From Zygnema cylindricum (lineage: Eukaryota > Streptophyta > Zygnematophyceae > Zygnematales > Zygnemataceae): a stretch of DNA of 64,000 bases. Position 1 is the stretch's first letter; every line of letters starts with the position of its first letter. The stretch is from assembly GCA_037447655.1 (NCBI GenBank), contig JBBHKE010002839.1, positions 1 to 64,000 of the forward strand, in the 5' to 3' direction. The notes under the pieces were generated by a model. That model had not been told where the DNA came from. It worked only from the letters and a program-made list of their open reading frames with translations, and searched no databases. Positions 11,070 to 23,464 of the stretch are shown here, piece by piece. A program made the position numbers and the translations under genes.

Positions 11070-12142
11070 TAAGTCAAATGTCGGTGTGTGCTCTGGAGCT
11101 CACGTTCACGTGATAACTATCTGCGCGCGGCCATTATATTTATATGTGGCTGCCGCAGTTTTGTTACAGTAAATCTGTGCCGGCCGTGTTAATTGTCTTA
11201 TTTTTTATGACGGTCGACGTTCGCAAGCGCGATAATTTTTTAACCGCCGTTACAGTATTCCGCCAGTCAAAGTTGTTCGACGGATTGACCGTCAAATCTT
11301 ACCTCGAAGGTACGTAGCCTGTACGAAACTGTACTTCAAATGTACAATTTCTGACAACTATCTGCGCGCAGCAAAAATCGTCTCTGCGATTAGCAATTCC
11401 CCTATTCTATTAGGCGGTCCCAGTAAACATGCGGAGAGGTCTATTTGTAGGGTTTACTGGCAGGGCGTTCCACTGTGTCAGGCCAGTAAATAACGTTTCG
11501 CAATTATGATTGGCGCCACGTAGGTTAGATTCCAGATCTTGAAAATCTGTAAAAATTCTTCAAACGGAAAATCTGAACGTAACAAACTAATATCTGTACC
11601 AGCGGAGGTAGTTAATGATTCGTACAAAAAGGTTGCGGCCAGATTTTAATTTTGAAAACGGAAATCAAAATTTCGAAACGGAACTGCAAAAAAACCCGGC
11701 AAACTTTGAAGGTCGGCAGATGTCAGACGGCGCGTGCGAAGATTCTTTACGTTGACCTGCATCCAGCGTGGCAAAAGGCACATGGCATGTACGGCGTGTA
11801 GGCATGTGATCGCCTGTTCGAGCTGGATATTTTTTTATTTTATTCACGTGTGCCAATGGTACGCGACCAGTGTGAAGAAAAGAAACTCTCGGACTCTCCT
11901 CGCGAGGAGAGTTTCTTCCCACTGGCCGATTTGCGCGATTGCTTCGCGAATCTAAAAAAGTGAAACATCCAACGGTCGAGAATTACGTCTATTTAATTGG
12001 AGCATCCCGACAGCATATTTCGTCTGACATGACATCCTGTAAACATGTTTCGTCTGACAGAAAAAATAAATTGTACGAATCTGTACGATATCATGCGGCG
12101 TCAAGGAAACAACGCCACTTTTCCTCCAATGGAAGACCACCC

Positions 12143-13590
12143 TTAATACCAAATTTGTTGTGTTTCAGCTCAGGAAGAGGAAATGTGGCGAGGTACAGTA
12201 CAGTACGGCAGTAGGCAGAGGGAGGGAAGGCGACAACGGCGTAGATTCCCTGCAATTTTTTTCCGTACATGGTCACGATGGGCAATTAGCGTGTATAGTA
12301 TGCTGTCGTGCTAAAATGTTGGAACCGTGTGACATGCGAAGGCTTTTTTGTTCTTGACCACGTGTCACTTGATTTCAAACCGCCTCTCGAGGTACAGTTG
12401 ATCAATTTTGACTTTGACTTTGAGATGAGTTTGCATGACGTGGCAGAGGGTCAAAAAAAGGAAGACGCCAAACTGATATACGTATTGAAGATTCAGGATG
12501 ACGTCACTTGTACTTCATTTTTCATACTTTATATGTATTTCATACTGTACGAAAGAAGATTTTTTCGGTGTAGCATTCAATGTGAGGAAAACGACAGAAA
12601 AATAAACGGTACAGAAAATAAAATAAATTATGTACGGAAGTAGTACATAAGGTTCGGAACTCCCTTCCTTTCCCCCTTGTATCTTCATCTCTATCTCTTC
12701 CTCTTCCCTCCTCCTACTCCTTCTCCTTCCCCCTCTCCCTTTCCCTTCCCTCCCTCTTCTCCTCTCCCTCCTCTTCCCTCCTCTCTTCCTCTCCCTTCCC
12801 TCTTCCTCTCTCCCTCCCTCTTCTCCTCTCCCTTCCCTCTTTCCGGAAACTTAATATGTTTCCTTCCTTTGTAAGCAAGACTTTATTTTGTCGTGAGACC
12901 TTTCGCTTTCCGGAGACGATATCGATGCTTATGACGCTAATGGAGAAATTCATTATAAACTCAAAGCAAAGTATGTTAACACACCATTTCTAGTGTTTAT
13001 AAGTTTACAAATGAGTTCTTAAAAAAAAAAAAAATGATTTTGGGGCTGCTATGTACAATGTTGTGATTATAGCGTCGATTTTTGGGGGTTTTGGGGTTTT
13101 TTCCATGTTGTTTTTACCTTTTTAATTTTGAAAGTAGCACTCTAATGTCTAATATTCTACGTTAATAATTGTGCCCACAAGGCCAAGATCGATATTCCTT
13201 TTTTAGGCTTCATAAAAGTATATATCACAATAATGATCCTAAAGGATGGTCCTTTTTATTCACGACATTTTTTATGAAAATCTAGACTAGACTTTATTAG
13301 CAAGAGACAAGATAATATGTAAATCTATGACTGGCCTATTCTTGCACATCTTGATCTTTCTAAAAGCGAAAAACTATAAGCCCAAGTCTAAATTGGTCTT
13401 AACTATTCGAAAGATTTAGTTTTAAGTTTTAAGTTGCTTTTTAGTCGCGGACATTTACGTACATAAATGTGTGACTGATGCACTCATATATGAGTGAATG
13501 TTTGTCTCACTCAAAACATTTTTTTTCAAAAATTTCAACTTGTGGTGTCATATTTCATGTTGTTTTTTTTTTGTTTTTTGTCTGCACACA
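12143..13590. other. Intergenic DNA with C/T tract
   Basis: No convincing gene. 12,660-12,845 is an almost pure pyrimidine array (ttccctctc units). The rest is AT-rich with scattered gtac words. Confidence 0.5.
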
Positions 13591-14160
13591 TGCCTCCTTT
13601 AATAACAGTTTATGGGACTAGCTTACCCGCTTCTCTTGCAAACAATTTTCAAAAATATATTGGTCATAACTTCCATGTTTGGAGATTTCAACTCGAGCAC
13701 CTCTTTAAACGCGAAGAAATTCGGTCTTTCTTTAATATGGTTGAGACTTTACCACTTGAATAAATCATGACTAATACAACTGTACCCTTTGGGGGTTTGC
13801 TCTCTTGCTTCTTAATCCATTTGGCGAAAGCGTGATGCTAGATATCGTTCTCGGCTTCAAATTCTCCTTCGAATGAAGTAATATTTGATGTAAATCTGTT
13901 TGGTTTGACGAAGGTGGACATGATTCTGGATGTATGTTGGTGGGTATATTGAAAAAAAGGTGTGCCAAAAAGGTGTTTTTTTTGTGTGGAAAAGTCTGGG
14001 TCGGCTCTTCAATGTGGCGCGGTGGTCCTGAAGACGTCAAAAATAACACGGAAAAATATATACCGTATCTTGGAAAAGGTATAGATTATCTTATATTATG
14101 TAGAGGCGCATCTGGAGGCATGAGAAAGATGACAGTGAAAACGACAATCGAGGGATGACC
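13591..14160 (+). pseudogene. Decayed Copia gag fragment
   Basis: 13,591-13,763 encodes MPPLITVYGTSLPASL and then GHNFHVWRFQLEHLFKREE, matching the start of Copia gag (G-x-N-F/Y-x-x-W-x-x-x-M/L). Further on, at about 13,940-14,030, FFLCGKVWVG followed by SSMW recalls a ruined CCHC zinc knuckle. Stops and frame changes throughout; no LTRs recognised beside it. Confidence 0.55.
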
Positions 14161-15598
14161 ATAGAAATCACCACATCGTTGTCCTCGTCCACCAAATTTT
14201 GGATGTTGTTGTTTTTGTGCCAAAATTTTAGCGCTGCCAATACGTGAGTGGCCGTAAGCCGAGATGGTCGGTGGACTGTGTTTGTCTCCTCACGGAGGAG
14301 ACAAGTGATGAAATTAAATATTGTAACAAGTGTTGGAGAATGGTCCAAAGTGGATGAAAGAGACACATGGGATGATGACAGCCCACCAAGTATGGTCATG
14401 ATTAGTTCCAGAGCAAATATTTAAGAATCGACAACACCAATAGAGACCATCAGTAGAGTGGATGGAAGAGAGATAGACTTGTGTAGAGTTACCCGTCGAA
14501 TGTTTTGAGTTAGCGAAATCGCAATGAAGAAATAAAACATTCGACGAAGAATTATTTTCAAAATCATGAATTTGCAACCGTCAAAGTTGAATGAGCAAAT
14601 TGAGCATTCTCCAATGAGGTTGGTTTAAGTAATCTCAACAACAAAAATAAGTTGAGAATCGACGATAACAATTTGTTTTGATCAAGTGGACTAAAAACCA
14701 AGAGTCGATTTTTTTTATTTTTTTGCAGCCATATCAGTCTTGGTATAGTCGGATGGTAAAACCTCGTCCCTATTCAAAATAGACCCATTATATTCACGTT
14801 GGAAAGGTGTTTAAATTGAAATTTCCAATCATGGAACTTTATTATGGCCACTAGTTTTTAAAAAAAGAATTGCCGCAAAAATAAGTGGGTTTGTTAGGCC
14901 CATAATCTGACAGGCATACTAAGCCCAAAACCTTTCATTAAAGACGACATATTATCAAAAAAGGCATGTTAGGCCCGTAACCTTTTACAAAAGAAGACAT
15001 GTTACTAGTCATTTTGAAAAACATCAGGAATTAAAAGTTTTGATTAAGTTAATTTTGAGGCTGATAAAAGCTCCCTTATATGTGAATACATCAGACATAT
15101 TGACGGATACATATGAATGTAAGTAAACTTATATAAATGTCACTCACCTAAAAAGGTACAGAAAATCTAAAACTAAATTCTCTTGGAAAGGTAAAACAAA
15201 GTTTATTTTGGACTGATGTGTGTTTGCTTTTCGAAAGGTCAAGATGTACAATTGTCGTAGGCTAGTCGTTTATTCTGAGGTCATTTTTGTCTTCTCTGGG
15301 GTAAATTTTGTCTTTTCCGAGGTCATTTTTGTCTTTTATTAATCTATATTAGATTTACTGGAAGATTCTCTATGTACAAGTTTTACTTTATGGCTATGCC
15401 CGAGAAGAAGAATAAAAGAGAAAAAAAGAGAAAAAATGAAAAAAAACAAGAAACGGTGACTTTTTTTCCCCTTAGATTTTGCGTCTACACTGTTTATTAA
15501 ATCTTTCTTAATCCTTTGAAAAACCGATGGCGACTTGAAATATTTTGAAAAATAATGTAAGAGATTTCCAATATCATTCGTTATTTTGTACTTAACAG
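14161..15598. other. AT-rich intergenic DNA
   Basis: No gene or transposon end recognised. A small perfect hairpin (ttgtctcctc, loop acg) lies at 14,282-14,304. Confidence 0.4.
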
Positions 15599-16790
15599 AA
15601 CAGCAACTTTTCACAAAAAACGAACGCTCTACGATTCTAAAAATAACTTCATTTGTACCACTTTTACAAAAGTTGTCGGTGATAAATCCTTCACACTAAT
15701 TTGTCCGGGCGAACATTTGGAGGAGGATACGGAAATTGCGAGGCTTTACAAAATAGAAAACTCGAACAATGAGCCAGAAGCTCATGTAAGTTCAATTCCA
15801 GTTTTACTTTGTTTGTTTTAAGTTTTTTTGTTTTTTTGTTTTTTTTTTTTTAGTTTGTTTGTTTGTTTGTTTGTTTGTTTTCAGTTTGTTTGTGTGTTTG
15901 TTTATTTTTTTTTTTTTTTTTTTTTTTTGTTTTGTTTGCACTTTTTGGTTTGTTGTTTTATTTTTTTTTTTGTTTTTTCCTGTTTTTTGTTTTTTTTGGT
16001 TTTCTAAGTTTTTTTCTTTTTTGTGTTTGATTATCTTTTTATTTAGGCTTTTTTTAATTATTAATGGGTAAAGATTTTTTTGAGCTTTGGTTGGGATTTT
16101 GATGTATTTTACTCGAGAGATGAAATTTATTTCTTTATTATTTTTTTCCCTTTTTTTTATTTTTGCCCATTTTTTTGTTTTGCCCTAGGTGGTCTTTAAA
16201 TCCAAGTTATTTTTTTTGCAGATTTATTTCAAAGAAAATAATTCTCAAGATCCCGATGTTTTTATTAAAGGAGATATTGAGCTCCTTCATTCCAGATTAT
16301 TGTTTATTTCCATTCATTGCATAGTTCCCTATTTTCAAATTTTATATTTTTTCCCTTATAATTTTTTCCACTGTTTAATTTTTTCCTCTACAAACTTTGA
16401 TTTTTTTATTTTTTTCTTTCGCTGTCTTTTTTTTCCTTTGCTGTTTTTTTTTTCTGTTTATTTTTTATTCCTTTTATTTTATTTATTTTCTATTTTCATC
16501 TTGATTTTCTCACTAAAAGAAAGATCTTCCGATTTTATTCGATAAATCTTTGAACTTGCTTTTTTTCTTTTTTACAAACAATTTCCCGTGATTTTTTTCT
16601 TTTTAAAAAGGAAAATGTTTAAAATAAAATATGACTAAAAAAATAAACATTTTTTTTGAACAGATTTTTCATCAATTTTCGAGTTTCGCAGAAGTGACTC
16701 GTGACGGTTCAAAAACAAATATTTTTGGAAAAGATACTTACAATTTAAAAATTTTCCCGAGGGTGGATATTGCTTTAATGGTAATTTTAG
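15599..16790 (+). CDS. Unidentified gene, internal exons with BAH-like stretch
   Basis: Exon 15,599-15,785 (cttaacag acceptor, cat|gtaagt donor) reads TLYDSKNNFICTTFTKVVGD then KSFTLICPGEHLEEDTEIAR and LYKIENSNNEPEAH. A second exon starting at 16,222 (ttgcag) continues in phase with IYFKENNSQDPDVFIKGDIE and LLHS. A third candidate at about 16,666-16,790 reads FSSFAEVTRDGSKTNIFGKD. The order GD-x-hydrophobic, ARLYKIE, aromatic-basic, EL-x-S resembles a BAH (bromo-adjacent homology) fold found in chromatin readers and ORC1. The introns are extremely T-rich. First and last exons were not found, and the second exon's donor is unclear. The BAH assignment is an inference from pattern only; the exon structure itself is better supported. 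Confidence 0.4.
15840..16190 (+). repeat. T-rich intron with tttg microsatellite
   Basis: tttg units at about 15,850-15,905 and long T runs to 16,190; intron between the two exons described at 15,599 and 16,222. Confidence 0.7.
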
Positions 16791-17205
16791 TAACTATTAT
16801 AGAGGAATTATTTGTGGAAAATAATTAAGACAGAAAACATTAAAAAAAAATTATTTCTTGAAAAAAAAAAAAACTAAAAATACCCTAAAAACCCCTAAAA
16901 AAATATTTATAGATTGGGATAGTGGATAGTGGTTTTTGATCATATTATTGTTTTTTTTTTATTGTTGAATGTAAGTTTTAAATATGATCTTGTAAAGTTT
17001 TTTTTGTCGTTTTGTTGATTTAGCAGTTTAGCACCGCACCAATAGTTGCACTTAAGCGATTAGATGCACATACCAGAAATATAGTGTGCAAGACTACCAA
17101 AAAGAGTGCAAAATTTCAGAAAAATCATGATAAAAGCAAGCAGAGAGATTATAGCTTGTCTGAAAGAGTTTCGCTTCATTGTGTAAAATATCATACGCTT
17201 ACAAG

Positions 17206-17511
17206 CATAGTTCAAAAGTAGGCGTTTTTATGGTAGGCCTTTGGTCGGCGCCTTTATCGCAAGTTGTATTATGAGCTTTTCATGTGATCTTCTTAGATCG
17301 CTACTTTGATCAGAGACCGACCGATCGTCCTAATCTGATGGTGTAAATAATAATTTTTGGTCTGAATGTTTTAATTGGTCCAATTTTTGGTCCGAATGTT
17401 TTAATTGGTCCGAATAGGTCCTAATACAATATGGGTCTTAAGGTCATATTGTATGTTTTGCATACAATAGGCATATTGTATGGGCCTACTTTCACCTACT
17501 TTTGAACTATG
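17206..17511. mobile_element. Small TIR element (family T1), copy 1, 306 bp
   Basis: Ends catagttcaaaagtaggcg and, on the right, the inverted match cctacttttgaactatg. Shares ends and inner words with 35,656-36,191. No matching flank duplication found for this copy. Confidence 0.65.
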
Positions 17512-17760
17512 TTATAAATTAATAAAAATTTCGAAACGGAACGGCAAAAAGAGTCTGCAAACTTTGAAGGTCGGTGGATGTCAGAAGGCACGTGCGAGGA
17601 TTCTTTCGGTTGACCTGCAGCCCAGCGCGGCAAGAGGCACATGGGCACATGGCCTGTACGGCGTGTAGGCCTGTGATCGCCTGTTCGAGTTGGATATTTT
17701 TCTATGTTCTTCACGTGTGCCAATGGTACACGACGCGTGTGAAGTAATGTTTTTTCTGCC
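17512..17760 (+). mobile_element. Truncated H1 Harbinger-like fragment
   Basis: From about 17,525 the sequence (aatttcgaaacggaacggca, then tgtcagaaggcacgtgcgag) is collinear with the middle of the H1 elements at 8,150 and 11,402; both ends are missing. Confidence 0.65.
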
Positions 17761-18213
17761 AGTTAAAACATATATTCTCCGTACACACTTGTCAGATTGT
17801 AGATCTGACGGTTTCGATTAAAAGTAAGATTATCGGCCTCCGATTGGCGGTCTCCATTTGAAATTCGGACAATTGTGTACGAGAAAAAGATGCTTTATAT
17901 GGCGAAAAAAACAATTACACTAATAGCGATACACGGTGACCAGTCCACGTCATCATGTGTACTTTATTGATCTCTCGTAGACCTCCAGATTCCTGTTCCT
18001 CCATTCGTTTCTCCAGCATATCCGATCTTCATGTCATGACAAATTTCGTTGCGCCAGAAAGTATTTTGTCTTTTATTGTCTGGCGAGGGGGGAATTTTTG
18101 TCGGTTTTAATACTCTTTATTACGTTACTATCCAGATTGCTTTCAGATTCTCTGTACAACACGCGGAGGACCCTGAAGTAGTACGGTACAGTAGCGTACG
18201 GTACTGGATACTA
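17761..18213. other. Unassigned intergenic DNA
   Basis: No gene, repeat end or RNA recognised. Confidence 0.3.
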
Positions 18214-18412
18214 CACCGCGAATCGTTATTAGCGGTATGAACTCTATATCGGCACCCCAAAATTTTGACATTAATACCTTAAATAGAATAAACTACACTA
18301 TTTAAGACCATGGACTATAATCTGCCACGTCTCCCTGCACTAAATTAGAATGAATGACGCTAATTTTTTCTTTACACTAATAATTTATCAACGCTAATAA
18401 CGATTCGCGGTG
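18214..18412. mobile_element. M1 MITE, 199 bp
   Basis: Perfect TIRs starting caccgcgaatcgttattagc, flanked by TA on both sides (18,212-18,213 and 18,413-18,414). Internal sequence closely matches 31,108-31,306. Confidence 0.85.
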
Positions 18413-20960
18413 TACAGAATATCTTGAAAATATCTATGTCGTATTGGATAATGATATCGGAAGAGAAGATCGTCCTTCCATTAGATCGCTTTTCAGCAAA
18501 TTATGCGGAGCCACGTGTATACACCTAGGTGTACTCTAGGGCAATATTAAATTATTTAGAAAAGTGAATATTAAAAATAAAGCGTAATTTTTTTTGCGTA
18601 ACATGATCACCTATTTCGGGTATATGAACTAGGGTGTATATGTTTACTTGTTTAGGGTCATTTTTTATTTTTATTTTTTAATATTAAAAAAATTAAAAAC
18701 CAAAAAGAGATAATAAACCCTAACGTACGGTCGCGCGGAGAAAACGGGAGGCGATGGCGACTTGGACCCCTTCGGGATCCCCTCCGCGTCGCGAAAAGTT
18801 TGCAATATTCCGTACAGTATTGTACATTCGAAAAGGTACAAGAGGTGTACATTTAAAAAAGGAGCACAACAAAAGCTGTCGGTGTTCGTACGCAAATTTA
18901 TGAAACGTGTCACATAAAGACAAACCCTTAAGCAGCATTGACTTTTTTGTCGACACTAACGGTCGTATGAAACTACGAATCCAGTCGCTAAGCGTGATAG
19001 CATGCGTTACATGCCACGTATACTCCTGCGCATGTCGCCTTTTCATCTCGCCACGTTTGTAATTGCTAAAGTGACAAGATGCTCATTAGATCTTGACCTT
19101 TGTCTTTTTTCCTTTCATCTTGTAGATCTCCGTATCAACACGACAATTAACATTGATCGGTTTTGGAATTTACCTCTCCTGTACTGTACGTGCTCGCAGC
19201 CTTACACACAGTAATCCGTACGATGACGTACATAGGGTACACACATGGAGGCGAAAAAAGCATAATTAAAGGAGACGGAACTACTATAGCACCGACCAGT
19301 TTATATGCTATAACCTAACTCTACGTAGAACATTGCACTGTACAATACGGTACGGTAGTAATAGGAGCGAGAGCCTTAAACTGAGTATTTCTTATCATTT
19401 ACTACTATAATTTTGTACCAGTAACTTCAGAAAAGAAATACACTTTTCCTACCATGTATGTGAGCAAAAAAAAGAAATAGCAAGTACGGTTTCTACGTTA
19501 AAAAAAATTTGTTAAATACTGCTAAACAAAAGCTCCTTTATTTTCTCTGTAGGTTGTTAAAGTACGTCACCGACTCCCCCTTAAATGTTCGCTAACCGAC
19601 AGTTCCAATAAATCCGTACACATTCGTACATATTCTAACATATTCGTACACAGTCGTACAAATCCATACATATTCGTACACATACACATATATATTTACG
19701 TGTGGATGATTTATAGTTAACGTGGAATGTTTCTGTTCATCTGTTTAAACCTTTAGATCTAGAATCTAGCGTTTTCCATATTGTACGAATATTCGTACAA
19801 TTACGCAAAAGTTAAAAGACTTGCGAGCACGTTTTTTCCCAAACAAAAAATTTCGACCTCACTTTTTCCGTACAAGCAGCGAAAATTTTGCGCAGAGTTT
19901 GACACGTGTGAACTCGAAGGTGGTGGTCTGACGTGTCACATAGCAGGATTTTGGGAAAGGAAGAATAATATCACGAGAAAAAAGGAATAGGACAAAAAAA
20001 ATAAGAAAAAAAAAGGACGGAAAAAAAAATCCCAACCTTTCAGCCTTCATTTTAACTTCTTCGACCAATCATAAACTTTTGTTTTTTGAAACGTCTGAAA
20101 AATTTCCGATTTAAAATAATTGCGGTGCACATTCCTAAAACTTTTGAAAACTGCCCGAGTGAACACCTAGGTGAAATTACACGTGGCTGCCCTAATTTGT
20201 CGGTATTATAACAGAGAACTGCAGTGCAGTGCAATAATTTTCTTGTCAGTTACCATCATAGCATACGACAAATAAACGGAGGGCTCTCCGTTTCCGTGTC
20301 AACTGCCAAATAGTTAACCCATCGTTCCACCTCTCCCAATAAAACGACAAAATACAGCTGTCAATATCTGCTGGTCACGCCAACAAGGCCGTCATCTCCT
20401 GTCACAACATAGTTTGATGCAGTTCAAAATTATAAATACCTATATCGTACAGTGCGCACTAAATTTGTAAAATATGCGGCATCTACTATAGGAGTCTTTA
20501 GCGCACTCCGCCAATTTTAGTATTTTACACCTTTTGATCGTATAATACGTCGAAATAAAATAAATGCGTTACATTTGATCATGCTCCGAAAATCGTAATT
20601 AGCGGGATTTGCGGGACTCGAGGGATTCGCAAAATCCGTACATCCAACGTGGAAACCGTACATTACGGCGGACAGAACCCCGAGTCCCAAAAATGGACGC
20701 AAAATTGGCTCCATTCCGTACAAAATTACAGAAAACGACAAAATAGTACTACGAAGCCCTCCGACCTCTCTCGGGAGGTGCACCGAAAAGACAAACAAGT
20801 GCCATTAAATGACCTAATTAGCCGTACAGTGGCATTCCGTACATTGAAGTTTCGTACAATTTTGTCGCGAGGCTCCCTGTCATCCGTTTTTCCGTTCGTT
20901 GAAATTTTAACTTTGTCGGCGAGACCGTTTCCCGCCCTCCGATACATGTCCCCCTGTCCC
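18413..20960. other. AT-rich intergenic DNA, gtac-rich
   Basis: No credible gene. Long T or A runs near 18,660-18,700 and 19,980-20,030. Many tgtacg/cgtaca words, including cgtaca repeated at about 19,615-19,690. Confidence 0.4.
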
Positions 20961-20969
20961 CTCGCGATC

Positions 20970-21052
20970 CGCACTCTCTCTCTCTCTCTCTCTCCCCCTC
21001 TCTCTCTCCCCCTCTCTCTCTCCCCCTCTCTCTCTCCCCCTCTCTCTCCCTA
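20970..21052 (+). repeat. CT simple repeat
   Basis: Pure tctctc with regularly spaced cccc (ctctctctctcccc, about 16-base period). Confidence 0.85.
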
Positions 21053-21355
21053 TTCTCAGGAGGGATACTTTACAGAAGGAACACAAATTGTAGGGAGCAG
21101 TATAGCCACAAAGTAAATTGTTAAAATTATGTCTTTTTGTTTTAATTTTTATCCAACCGAGTACACTATTTGTAGTGAGAAGTATTTTCCCAAAGTAAAT
21201 TGTAGGATTTTGAATCACGGATTATCTCTTCGGTGAAGTGCAAGTACTTGGTGTTGGTTAGTGTGATGAATCGTCAGATTGGATGCCATTTGTTACCGTA
21301 GAGCAAAAAAGATAAAAATTCTCATGCGGGTTTAGGCTTGGTAAATAATTAGCTT

Positions 21356-21365
21356 NNNNNNNNNN
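21356..21365. other. Assembly gap, 10 N
   Basis: Ten unresolved bases. They fall beside the point where the minus-strand bestrophin-like copy loses its 3' exons, so the truncation there could partly be an assembly artefact. Confidence 0.99.
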
Positions 21366-21469
21366 CCTTACTTCCACTTGGTTAATCTTGCTTTGTCCAC
21401 TAACCTCCGCTAGGTTCTCAGCAGTCTCAAACGTCATAAATTAAAAGATTGTTTCATATAACGGTTGTG

Positions 21470-21860
21470 GGTGAGGGAGGGAGAGAGGGGGGAGGGAGTG
21501 AGTGAGGGAGGGAGGAAGGGAGGGAAGAGGTGATGGGTTTTTGGGATCTATAGGTAGCAACTCTTTGTGAGGAAGGTTCCCGGATCCTACGGACTGGAGC
21601 GGGTGGAGGACGTCTACCTGGAGGGGAGAGGGGAAGTGGGAGTGAGGAGGTCTACCTGGGAAAGGAGAGAGGGAGGGAGAGAGGTGCTGTCGTTGAGGAG
21701 TTTTTTCGAGAGGACGGGGGAGAGGTAGAGACAGTTTTCTGATTTTTTTCGGGATTGTTTGGTGGATATCTAGGGTTTTTGGGTAGTGGAGAAGGGAGGG
21801 AAGGAGGGAGGGAGTGAGTGAGGGAGGGGGGAGAGAGGGAGGGAGTGGGTGTTGGCAATA
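21470..21860. repeat. Purine-rich arrays around a bestrophin-like exon remnant
   Basis: gggagggagtgagtgaggga units at about 21,470-21,530 and again at 21,785-21,850, with a further GA stretch at 21,640-21,690. They flank the minus-strand exon remnant at 21,556-21,617. Confidence 0.8.
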
Positions 21861-22874
21861 TACTTTGTTAGAAAATTAAATACTGCAAACTCTGACGACT
21901 CTTGGATCGCCTCCAATCACCTGTTTCGTTCTAATTGGTTCACCTTCATTCCTCCCCTTTTGTCCTCCCAGGGCGATCCTCCTTGGCAACAACGCTGCTA
22001 TCACGACCATCCACTATCGACGAGTTGACAAACTCAGTGCACATCGCACATTATCATTTCCTATGTCCTTTTTGTATGTGGCCTTTAAAAGAATCTCTTC
22101 TCTGTCAACTCCGCCCTTCACCAAGGCGCAACCACCATGTCTTCCGCCAACACCATGACTTTTCTCTTCAACAACCAAAAACTTGTTCGCCAACCCCATC
22201 TACCTCCAATCCTCCTCCTCTTTTGTTCGATCGGCCAGCGTAGCCACTTCTTCCTCCCATCAAGCTTTCTCATAATGGCATGTGTATTACGATCATCTTG
22301 CAAGATCAAACCTTCACCAATTAACCCACTATCTCGTCACTGGCATAAATCCCTTGGGCCACTGGCATAAATCTCAATTTTTACTTCGGGTGCGTCGAAG
22401 GCAAGATGGCTAATGCAAAATCGTCACATTTATCCACTTCAATTTTGGAGGACCTATATCAGTCCCTAGTTGTAACTCCACACTTTATTTCATATCGTTA
22501 TTGCTATCAAAGATATTTCAAAAACTCCAAGTTTGCATACTTTATTTCGTCTCGTTATTGTCATCAAGGACATTTCAAAAATATCATGTTTGCGGTATAC
22601 TATGTTAGAAGCTTGAATATTGCTTTCTCGAATTGTAATCTAGGTAGAGTACTAAAGCCCCTCTTTTTGTCTCACTCTAGCTACTAAGATTCAACATCTA
22701 GAGTAAATGATCTGATTCTATCTACATCTCTACGGCAAATATTTGTATCATTGCCTTTTCGATTGAGGAGCCAAATGGCCCTTCGAGGTCTCTAAAGCTC
22801 TTTAATTCCCCTCCATTACTTAAGCTTGTCTGTAACTTTAAAAAAAAAATCTAATCAACCTACAAAAAAGAGTT
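21861..22874. other. Unassigned DNA between exon remnant and rRNA fragment
   Basis: More GC-balanced than the surroundings, with frames on both strands up to about 100 codons, but no family recognised. Could be an old element fragment inside the gene. Confidence 0.3.
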
Positions 22875-23165
22875 CCTTTGGCCGCGGTTGGTCACTACCT
22901 AGGGAAGTTTCCGAGGGACGTTCTGTGCCGGTCGGCTGGTCGACACTCGGTGGCCCACCCTCGCCACGTCAGCAGCTCGGGCAGACCTCCAAGAACCTAT
23001 TCGTAGGCCCAAACCTCAAAGCCAATCCTTTTCCCGAAGTTATGGATCTATTTTGCCGACTTCCCTTAGCTAAATTGGTCTCTCGACGAGAGGTTGTTCA
23101 CCTTGAAGGCTTGATGCGAATATGAGTACGACCGGGCGTGAACAGTAATCACTCCAGATTTTCAC
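22875..23165 (-). rRNA. Partial, diverged nuclear 25S rRNA fragment
   Basis: On the minus strand the sequence includes aagtcggcaaaatagatcca, then taacttcgggaaaaggattg, and earlier the stretch complementary to gaatatgagtacgaccgggc. These are recognisable parts of the large-subunit rRNA region around the conserved GGCAAAATGGATCCGTAACTT block. Divergence from a functional copy (for example the GC-poor centre) and the absence of neighbouring rRNA mark it as a dispersed fragment. It lies in an intron-length interval of bestrophin-like copy 2, on the same strand as that gene. The plus-strand reading frame here is a shadow of it. Confidence 0.8.
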
Positions 23166-23379
23166 TAGTTGTCTTTCGTACCTGTTTCATTCCGTTGTTA
23201 TGTCCTCTAACTCAATGGGGAGGGAAGGAGGGCAAGGTTTTTTGTTTGGAGGGAGGGAGGAAGGAGAGAGGGGGGGATGAGGTGAGGTTATCGTTGCCAC
23301 ATATGCCCATATTTCCACTGGTCCCTCAACTTTGTTAAAGACCACCAAACACTATAATACACCGCGTTCTCCCTCCCTC

Positions 23380-23464
23380 TTCCACCCCTTTCCACCACCT
23401 TTTCCTCTTTCACCCCTTTCCACCACCTTTTCCTCTTTCACCCCTTTCCACCACCTTTCCTCAC
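23380..23464. repeat. 26-bp minisatellite directly after a splice donor
   Basis: About three units of a 26-base repeat (minus strand: ggtggaaaggggtgaaagag plus gaaaag), starting within a few bases of the gtgagg donor at 23,464. Confidence 0.85.

Larger units (their letters stand above)
9517..11401. mobile_element. Long-TIR (foldback/MULE- or hAT-like) element, 1,885 bp
   Basis: Terminal inverted repeats of about 332 bp: 9,517-9,848 and 11,071-11,401, nearly identical, outermost bases gggaattgctaatcgcagag. Flanked by an 8-base direct repeat ctattcta (9,509-9,516 and 11,402-11,409). Long TIRs suit Mutator-like or foldback elements, while 8 bp duplications are more usual for hAT, so the superfamily is left open. 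No transposase recognised in the 1.2 kb interior, part of which is another MITE. Confidence 0.8.
9504..12142 (+). mobile_element. H1 Harbinger-like element copy 2, interrupted by a 1.9 kb insertion
   Basis: Left end 9,504-9,516 preceded by TTA (9,501-9,503); body resumes at 11,402 and ends at 12,142, followed by TTA (12,143-12,145). Removing 9,517-11,401 plus the 8-base duplication restores a sequence collinear with copy 1 at 8,150-8,853. Central hairpin at 11,867-11,935. No coding capacity. Confidence 0.7.

Noticed and set aside
22826-23125. 99-codon plus-strand frame (GPNLKANPFPEVMDLFCRLP)
   Set aside because: A known kind of spurious protein, antisense to 25S rRNA.
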